From NCBI GenBank assembly GCA_039177505.1, contig JBCDFR010000016.1:7374-71373 (forward strand): a DNA stretch of 64,000 nt. Reading direction: 5' to 3'. Below are positions 58,731 through 64,000 of the stretch, in pieces. A program made the position numbers and the translations under genes. The notes under the pieces are model-generated. The model saw nothing but the letters and a program-made list of their open reading frames with translations. It had not been told where the DNA came from and did no database searches. The stretch comes from JABSQH01 sp039177505. GTDB taxonomy: Bacteria > Actinomycetota > Acidimicrobiia > Acidimicrobiales > Ilumatobacteraceae. How positions within the stretch are numbered: position 1 is the stretch's first letter; each line of letters starts with the position of its first letter.

Positions 58731-59941
58731 GTGCCGGCGGCGCTCAGCACACGGTCGTCGGGTGGTTCCGTTCCGACCCTCTCCGAACCGATGTGCTGAT
58801 CGCCGCCACCACCATTGCGCTTGCGGTCCTGCTCGCCGCAGCCTCCCCCCAACCGTTCGATGCCGGCTGGTCCGAAGTGGCCGCCGGCATCGGCGCGTTC
58901 TGCGTCTTGCTGCTGCGGCGCCGGTGGCCGCTCCCACTGCTGGCGTTCGCCGTCGCGGCGGCGGCATTCCATGTCGTCGTGTTGGGGCAACCGTCGCCGA
59001 TGATCTTCGCGTCGCTTGTGCTGCTCACCACCGCCTGCATCCGCCTCGAGCGGGTGCAATCGATCGTGCTCGGCGTGGCAGTCGGTTGTGCGCTGTACGG
59101 AATGACGTTGTCGTACGAGGAGTTCGGAGCTGGCGACGAGCGTTCCGTGGTCGCGTTCGTGTGGGCCGCCGCTGCGGTCGGCATCGCCGACGCCACGCGC
59201 TCGTGGCGCCGCTACCGCGACTCGTCGGAGCAAGCGGTGCGATCCGCCGTACTCGCTGCCGAGGCGCGCACCCGCGAGGAGGTCACCGAGGAGCGGTTGG
59301 CGATCGCCCGCGAGCTCCACGATCTCCTGGCCCACAACCTGTCGGTGATGAACGTACAGACCGGCGCGGCGATGCACCTCCTGCGTGCCGATCCCGATGC
59401 CGCCGAGGAGGCGCTGACCGCCGCGCGCCGCGCCGGCAAGTCGGTGCTCGAGGAACTGACACAGTTGCTCGGTGTGCTGCGCCATGACGATGATGCGCCG
59501 CTCGCATCGGTGCCGACCGTGGAGAACATCCCGACCCTGATCGAAACAATGCGTTCGGCCGGACTCGACGTGACCTGGACTGTGTCGGGGCAACCTCGAC
59601 CGCTCGCGCCGGCGATGTCGCTCTCGATGTACCGCATCGTCCAGGAGGCCTTGACGAACTCGTCGAAGCACGGCACCGGTCGAGTACAGGTCGAGCTCGA
59701 ATGGAGCGACGCGGCCGTGACGATTTCGGTGTGGAACCCAGTCGGCGCCGGTCGCCCGGCGGCGCCAGCCGAAGGCGGTCACGGCCTGATCGGCATGCGC
59801 GAGCGGGCCGAGAGCAACGGTGGCTCGCTGCGCGCAGGAGTCGACGGCGATGTCTTCCGCATTGATGCGGTAATGCCGTTGACAGCCCCATTGGTTGATT
59901 CACCGTCGACCGTGTCCGCCGATGGTGGCCCAGCGCAATGA
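58727..59941 (+). CDS. Sensor histidine kinase (NarL/DesK-type)
   Basis: A 404-residue kinase: five to six N-terminal helices (about 20-165), HisKA_3 dimerisation domain with phospho-accepting H198 in LAIARELHDLLAHNLSVMN, and the ATPase domain with NSSKHGTGRVQVELE and GHGLIGMRERAES. The lack of a large outer domain suggests it senses a signal within the membrane, perhaps through its ABC partner. It overlaps the response regulator gene by 4 bp. Confidence 0.93.
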   Translation: MSAGGAQHTVVGWFRSDPLRTDVLIAATTIALAVLLAAASPQPFDAGWSEVAAGIGAFCVLLLRRRWPLPLLAFAVAAAAFHVVVLGQPSPMIFASLVLLTTACIRLERVQSIVLGVAVGCALYGMTLSYEEFGAGDERSVVAFVWAAAAVGIADATRSWRRYRDSSEQAVRSAVLAAEARTREEVTEERLAIARELHDLLAHNLSVMNVQTGAAMHLLRADPDAAEEALTAARRAGKSVLEELTQLLGVLRHDDDAPLASVPTVENIPTLIETMRSAGLDVTWTVSGQPRPLAPAMSLSMYRIVQEALTNSSKHGTGRVQVELEWSDAAVTISVWNPVGAGRPAAPAEGGHGLIGMRERAESNGGSLRAGVDGDVFRIDAVMPLTAPLVDSPSTVSADGGPAQ

Positions 59942-60606
59942 CGGTGCGTGTTGTCCTCGTCGACGATCACGCGCTGATTCGTGCGGGGTTCAGGGCGATC
60001 ATCGACTCCGCTGACGACCTCGAAGTCGTCGCCGAGGTCGACGACGGTTTGGGCGCCCTCGACGCGATTCGCAGCGCCCGAGCCGACGTCGTGTTGATGG
60101 ACATCCGCATGCCCGGACGCGATGGGATCGAGACCACACGCCTGATCGTCGCCGACGAAGACCTCGCGGGCGTCCGAGTGATCGTGCTGACCACGTTTGA
60201 ACTCGACGAGTACGTCGTCGCCGCGATGTCGGCCGGAGCGAGTGGCTTCCTCGACAAAGGTGTCGACCCCGACGTGTTGCTCGATGCCATCCGCATCGTT
60301 GCTGCCGGCGACGCATTGCTGACCCCCCGCGCCACGCGCGCACTCCTGTCGTCGATCGACGCCGCACCCACGGCCACGCCGCTCGACGAACGGACGATCG
60401 AGACACTCACCGCCCGCGAGCGCGAGGTCGTGAGCCTGGTGGGCCAAGGCCTGTCCAACGAAGAAATCGCCGAGCGGCTCTTTCTTTCGCCGCTCACAGC
60501 CAAGACCCACGTGAGCCGAGCGATGACCAAGCTGCACGCCCGCGACCGCGCCCAACTCGTTGTCCTCGCGTTCCGCACCGGCCTCACACAGCTGGGCGAC
60601 GTGTAG
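59938..60606 (+). CDS. NarL/LuxR-type response regulator
   Basis: A 222-residue protein: receiver domain (1-125) with acidic pocket VDDHALI, phospho-acceptor D55 in ADVVLMDIRMPG and the conserved Lys in FLDKGVDPD; then a LuxR helix-turn-helix (about 155-215) LTAREREVVSLVGQGLSNEE and LTAKTHVSRAMTKL. It is encoded with the kinase, ABC ATPase and permease in one overlapping operon, and probably activates this operon in response to a toxic substrate. The palindrome at 56793-56826 is a candidate binding site. Confidence 0.93.
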   Translation: MTVRVVLVDDHALIRAGFRAIIDSADDLEVVAEVDDGLGALDAIRSARADVVLMDIRMPGRDGIETTRLIVADEDLAGVRVIVLTTFELDEYVVAAMSAGASGFLDKGVDPDVLLDAIRIVAAGDALLTPRATRALLSSIDAAPTATPLDERTIETLTAREREVVSLVGQGLSNEEIAERLFLSPLTAKTHVSRAMTKLHARDRAQLVVLAFRTGLTQLGDV

Positions 60607-60620
60607 CGCGCCCACCCGTC

Positions 60621-60681
60621 CCTTCCAAAAAACCGGGGATTCCGTGCGGAATACGCATGGGGTCGCGAACAGAAGCCGTTG
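60621..60681 (+). repeat. Dispersed intergenic repeat, copy 3
   Basis: It starts 14 bp after the response-regulator stop. It carries the shared ACCGGGGATTCCGTGCGGAA, ATACGC and CGCGAACAGAAGCCG blocks found at 38776 and 46442, with a 7-nt insertion between them. Internal hairpin ATTCCG/CGGAAT at 60639-60652. Confidence 0.75.
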
Positions 60682-60802
60682 CGGTCGGCGTACGGTGCGC
60701 CATGATGTCGATTTCTCCGCAGATTCTGCGAGCCTGGTATGGTCCCGGCGCGTCTGACTACGTCGGACCTTGGGGAAACAACTACCGGTCGAAGGGGGAC
60801 TG

Positions 60803-61039
60803 ATGCCGGTCGAATCATCGGGGCACAGTCGTGGCAATCCGCGCATGTACGAGATCGTCGAGGACTCGCCGAAGGAAGGCCCGAGCCCGACCGTGTGGGC
60901 CTGGCCGCACCTGATCGACCACATGAAAGTGGCGAGCCAACCGGTCCAGGGGCCATGGCCGCCGCATCAGGAGAAGCGCCCCGATCCCGATGCCGAGTCG
61001 CTGCCCCAGGCAGTGCCCGACCCGCAGAGCCGAGACTGA
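60803..61039 (+). CDS. Small hypothetical protein upstream of coxM
   Basis: A 78-residue hydrophilic protein, Pro- and Glu-rich, with a central block RMYEIVEDSPKEGPSPTVWA then WPHLIDHMKVASQPVQGPWP. There are no cysteines, membrane segments or known motifs. ATG 60803 follows a strong GAAGGGGG ribosome site. Its TGA overlaps the coxM start (TGATG), so it is coupled to the CO dehydrogenase genes. Not recognised; it could be an assembly factor, but that is only a guess from position. Confidence 0.65.
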   Translation: MPVESSGHSRGNPRMYEIVEDSPKEGPSPTVWAWPHLIDHMKVASQPVQGPWPPHQEKRPDPDAESLPQAVPDPQSRD

Positions 61040-61929
61040 TGTATCCCTCACGCTTCAAGTACGAGACCCCGAGCACGGTCGAAGAGGCGATCGGGTTGCT
61101 GCACGACGGCGGCACCGACGCCAAGATCCTCGCCGGCGGTCAGAGCCTGATCCCGATGATGAAGTTGCGCTTCGCCGCACCTGGGACGATCGTCGACATC
61201 AACAACATCCCCGGCCTCGACTACATGCGCACCGAGTCGGACGGAACGTTCCGCGTAGGCGCACTCGTGCGCCACGTCGATCTCGAACGGGCCACCGAGC
61301 TCAAGGACTCCCAGCCCACCATCGCCGCAGCCGCCCACCTGGTCGCCGATCCGATCGTGCGCACCCGGGGCACCTTTGTCGGGTCGCTGTGTCACGCCGA
61401 TCCCCAAGGTGATTGGGCATCGTGCATGGTGGCCCTCGACGGGTCGGTCGTCGCCCAGGGGCCGAAGGGTCGTCGCACCATCGGTGTCGACGAGTTCGTC
61501 AAGGGCCCGTTCACCACGGTGCTCGCGCCCGACGAGCTGGCCGTCGAAGCGCTGGTACCGAAGGCGCAGGGTGTGCGCAGCGGGGGCTATCTCAAGCTCG
61601 AACGGCGCATCGGCGACTTCGCAACCGCCGGTGTGGCCGTGGCGATCGAACGCAACGGGGATGTCGTTAGCCGTGCCGGCATCGGCCTCACCGGGGTCGG
61701 GAGTCGCACGATCAACGCAGAAGAAGCGGCGGCGGCCGTCGTCGGCCAGCCACTGACCGCCGAAACGATCGAGCGCGCCGGATACTTGGCAGCGGCGATC
61801 TCGGATCCGCGCAGCGACCACCGCGGCAGCGCTGACTACAAGCGCCACATCGTCGCCACGTTCGTCACTCGATTGCTCACCAGCATGCAACCCACCCGGG
61901 AGCAATCAACCGAAGAAAGAGTTGCCTGA
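61039..61929 (+). CDS. coxM: Aerobic carbon monoxide dehydrogenase, medium (FAD) subunit
   Basis: A 296-residue FAD subunit of a xanthine-oxidase-family molybdoenzyme. The N-terminus is MYPSRFKYETPSTVEEAIGL. FAD-pyrophosphate contacts are in ILAGGQSLIPMMKLR (near residue 32) and RTRGTFVGSLCHADPQGDW (near 110). The C-terminal CO_deh_flav_C domain contains GGYLKLERRIGDFATAGVAV. It carries electrons from the iron-sulfur subunit to the quinone pool. The order M-S-L is that of true (form I) CO dehydrogenases. The next gene starts 1 bp after its stop. Confidence 0.94.
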   Translation: MYPSRFKYETPSTVEEAIGLLHDGGTDAKILAGGQSLIPMMKLRFAAPGTIVDINNIPGLDYMRTESDGTFRVGALVRHVDLERATELKDSQPTIAAAAHLVADPIVRTRGTFVGSLCHADPQGDWASCMVALDGSVVAQGPKGRRTIGVDEFVKGPFTTVLAPDELAVEALVPKAQGVRSGGYLKLERRIGDFATAGVAVAIERNGDVVSRAGIGLTGVGSRTINAEEAAAAVVGQPLTAETIERAGYLAAAISDPRSDHRGSADYKRHIVATFVTRLLTSMQPTREQSTEERVA

Positions 61930-61930
61930 C

Positions 61931-62482
61931 ATGACCAGTCTGTTCGAAGAGGTCGCGCCCTCAGAAGACGACAACATCCCGGTACGCAGGGTCGAGGTTC
62001 GTCTCAACGGAGAACGGCGGGCGGCCAAGGTCGAGCCGCGACTGTTGCTCGCCCACCTGATCCGCCAGGGCTTCCAGCTCACCGGCACCCACACCGGATG
62101 TGACACGACCAACTGCGGCGCATGCACGGTGCTGTTCGACGGCGAACCGGTGAAGAGCTGCACGATGCTCGCCGTCCAAGCCGACGGTCACGAGGTGACC
62201 ACTGTGGAAGGTTTGGCCACAGCGAGCGAGCTGCACCCGATCCAAGAAGGGTTCAAAGACGAACACGGGCTGCAGTGCGGCTTTTGTACGCCCGGGATGA
62301 TGCTCGCCGCCAAGGCGCTGCTCGATCACAACCCGAACCCGACCGAAGACGACGTGCGTTGGGCCCTGTCGGGCAACCTGTGCCGCTGTACCGGATACCA
62401 GAACATCGTGAAGGCCGTGTTGTGGGCGGCCGACAAGTTGCGTGACGCCAACGGAGGCGCCGCCGAGGGAGGCGACGAATGA
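61931..62482 (+). CDS. coxS: Aerobic carbon monoxide dehydrogenase, small (2x[2Fe-2S]) subunit
   Basis: A 183-residue iron-sulfur subunit. The plant-type [2Fe-2S] site is in HTGCDTTNCGACTVLFDG with its fourth Cys in VKSCTMLA. The second, helical [2Fe-2S] site is in QCGFCTPGMM and NLCRCTGYQNIV. An N-terminal extension of about 20 residues precedes VEVRLNGERR. The end overlaps the large-subunit gene by 4 bp (ATGA). It relays electrons from the molybdenum-copper site to CoxM. Confidence 0.95.
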   Translation: MTSLFEEVAPSEDDNIPVRRVEVRLNGERRAAKVEPRLLLAHLIRQGFQLTGTHTGCDTTNCGACTVLFDGEPVKSCTMLAVQADGHEVTTVEGLATASELHPIQEGFKDEHGLQCGFCTPGMMLAAKALLDHNPNPTEDDVRWALSGNLCRCTGYQNIVKAVLWAADKLRDANGGAAEGGDE

Positions 62483-64000
62483 CTCTCGACGAGGTCAAGA
62501 TCGGCGGGCTCGGCGCGAGCCGCCGCCGGGTCGAGGACAACCGGTTCATTCGCGGCAAGGGCAACTACGTCGACGACGTCGTGCTGCCTGGCATGTTGCA
62601 CATGGAGATCGTGCGCAGCCCGCTGGCCCACGCCCGCATCAAGAAGATCGACATCAGCGGCGCGTACAAGATTCCTGGCGTTCGTCTGGTGATGACGGGC
62701 GAGATGATGGCGGCGCGCAACCTCGGTTGGATGCCCACGCTGTCGTACGACACCCAGGCGATCCTGGCGACCGACAAGGTGCGCTTCCAGGGTCAAGAAG
62801 TGGCCTGTGTGATCGCGGACGACCCGTACATCGCCCGCGACGGCTGCGAAGCGATCATCGTCGAGTACGAACCGCTTCCGCCGGTGGTCAGCCCGCAGCA
62901 GGCGGTGGCGCCCGACGCGCCGCTGATCCGCGACGACAAGGTCAACCAGACCGACAACGTCGTCTTCGACTGGGAAGTCGGCGATGTCATCGGCACCGAC
63001 CAGGCCTTTGCCGAGGCCGACGTGGTGTCCGAGATCGAGATGCACTACCCGCGTTCGCATCCGTCGCCGATCGAGGCGTGCGGATCGATCGCCGACTACG
63101 ACCGCTCGACGTCGAAGCTCACCGTGTACATGACCACCCAGGCCCCGCACATCATCCGTGCTGCGGTGTCGCTGGTGGCCGAGTTGCCCGAGCACATGAT
63201 CCGCATCATCTCGCCAGATCTCGGCGGCGGTTTCGGCAACAAGGTGCCGGTGTATCCCGGGTACGTGATGTCGATTCTGGCGTCGATTCTGCTCGAGCAG
63301 CCGGTGAAGTGGATCGAGGACAAGAGCGGCAACCTGATCTCGACCGGCTTCGGACGCGATGTCTACCTCAAGGGTCAGATGGCGTTGCGCAACGACGGAA
63401 AGATCCTCGGCGTGCGCATGCACACCGACTCCGACCACGGTGCGTTCTTCGCCGACGCCCAGCCGAGCAAGTTCAAGATCGGGCTGATGCACTCCGCATT
63501 CGCCTGCTACGACATTCCCAACGCACACCTCACCGCCCGCGGCTACTACACCAACAAGGCGCCCGGTGGCGTTGCCTACCGCTGTTCGTTCCGGGTGACC
63601 GAGGCGATGTTCTTCCAGGAGCGGATGGTGCAGGCGGCCGCCGACGACCTCGGCATGGACCAGGCGGAGTTTCGGCGCAAGAACTTCGTGCGTGACGACG
63701 ACTTCCCGCACCGCACTCCGTTCGGATTCCTCACCGACTCGGGCCAATACGAGAAGTGCCTCGACGTCGGGCTCGAAGCCATCGGCTACGACGACTTCCT
63801 CAAGCAGAAGGAGGAAGCTGCGTCGCGCGGTCGACTGCTCGGCATCGGCATCTCGACGATGACCGAACCGCTCGGAGCCGGCAACAGTCGGGAGTACGAC
63901 ATCTTGGGCATCAAGATGTTCGATTCCGCCGAGTTGCGGGTGCACATGACCGGCAAGGCGATCTTGCGGACCGGCGCCAAGACGCAGGGCCAGGGTCATG
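62479..64000 (+). CDS. coxL: Aerobic carbon monoxide dehydrogenase, large (Mo/Cu) subunit, form I; 3' end outside window
   Basis: The first 507 residues of an approximately 800-residue molybdopterin subunit. It begins MTLDEVKIGGLGASRRRVED and has RFIRGKGNYVDDVVLPGMLH, the family N-terminus. The active-site loop reads AYRCSFR, with C369 as the copper-ligating Cys. This loop distinguishes true CO dehydrogenase (form I) from form II enzymes (AYRGAGR). PDLGGGFGNKVPVYPGYV is the molybdopterin-binding segment. The frame is open to the last base of the window. It oxidises CO to CO2. Confidence 0.95.
   Translation, partial: MTLDEVKIGGLGASRRRVEDNRFIRGKGNYVDDVVLPGMLHMEIVRSPLAHARIKKIDISGAYKIPGVRLVMTGEMMAARNLGWMPTLSYDTQAILATDKVRFQGQEVACVIADDPYIARDGCEAIIVEYEPLPPVVSPQQAVAPDAPLIRDDKVNQTDNVVFDWEVGDVIGTDQAFAEADVVSEIEMHYPRSHPSPIEACGSIADYDRSTSKLTVYMTTQAPHIIRAAVSLVAELPEHMIRIISPDLGGGFGNKVPVYPGYVMSILASILLEQPVKWIEDKSGNLISTGFGRDVYLKGQMALRNDGKILGVRMHTDSDHGAFFADAQPSKFKIGLMHSAFACYDIPNAHLTARGYYTNKAPGGVAYRCSFRVTEAMFFQERMVQAAADDLGMDQAEFRRKNFVRDDDFPHRTPFGFLTDSGQYEKCLDVGLEAIGYDDFLKQKEEAASRGRLLGIGISTMTEPLGAGNSREYDILGIKMFDSAELRVHMTGKAILRTGAKTQGQGH

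Noticed and set aside
62326..63999. A 557-codon open frame on the - strand opposite coxL
   Set aside because: coxL on the + strand has full family motifs; the antisense frame has none.

Overview
The window looks like chromosomal DNA of a high-GC actinobacterium, most probably an Acidimicrobiia member of the Ilumatobacter type. This rests on very high GC with strong G/C third positions, many GTG starts, tRNA genes without an encoded CCA end, enzymes expected in mycothiol-using actinobacteria, and the actinobacterial crgA / trpG-pabA / pknB / pbpA / rodA / pstP / fhaB / fhaA / tRNA-Leu block. The genus is inference; no 16S or database search was available. No CRISPR array, insertion sequence or prophage was seen.

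Layout. (1) 1-7517: the end of a D-aminoacylase-like amidohydrolase, a TIGR03083/DinB-type protein, two unrecognised proteins, a small zinc-ribbon protein, a double GNAT acetyltransferase, tRNA-Ala(TGC), and a flotillin/NfeD pair. (2) 7593-13969: a carbohydrate cassette of DeoR regulator, lipoprotein binding protein, two permeases with unusual extra domains, and GalT. (3) 14018-17660: TetR with a clear operator/promoter, a 14-helix-type MFS pump, a strong terminator and a second MFS protein. (4) 17707-24012: an alpha/beta hydrolase, the decayed remains of an ArsR-SRPBCC pair, a GH65 phosphorylase, an amidohydrolase and an unrecognised protein. (5) 24142-27652: acyl-CoA dehydrogenase, MarR with a palindromic operator, thiolase, and a frameshifted cyclase remnant. 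(6) 27697-38762: two dehydrogenases, a DsbA-fold protein, a heterodimeric ABC exporter overlapping a PQ-loop gene, cspA, and small metabolic genes. (7) 38915-44898: Lon, a class III aminotransferase, MarR, and FadD. (8) 45025-54785: the cell growth and division signalling block. (9) 54853-60606: a FhuF-like/siderophore-binding pair and a divergent ABC plus two-component operon, separated by a 34-nt perfect palindrome. (10) 60803-64000: a coxMSL operon for aerobic CO oxidation, cut by the window end; CoxL carries the form I active-site motif AYRCSFR.

How the genes work together. The cassettes fit a free-living aerobic heterotroph that imports oligosaccharides, degrades acyl-CoAs, and can draw energy from trace CO. 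The growth block supplies the Ser/Thr kinase, phosphatase and FHA readers next to the elongation transpeptidase and RodA. The most distinctive non-coding signals are a dispersed intergenic repeat found at three loci (one an inverted pair), a pair of perfect inverted DnaA boxes near crgA, and several long perfect palindromes in regulator-controlled promoters.
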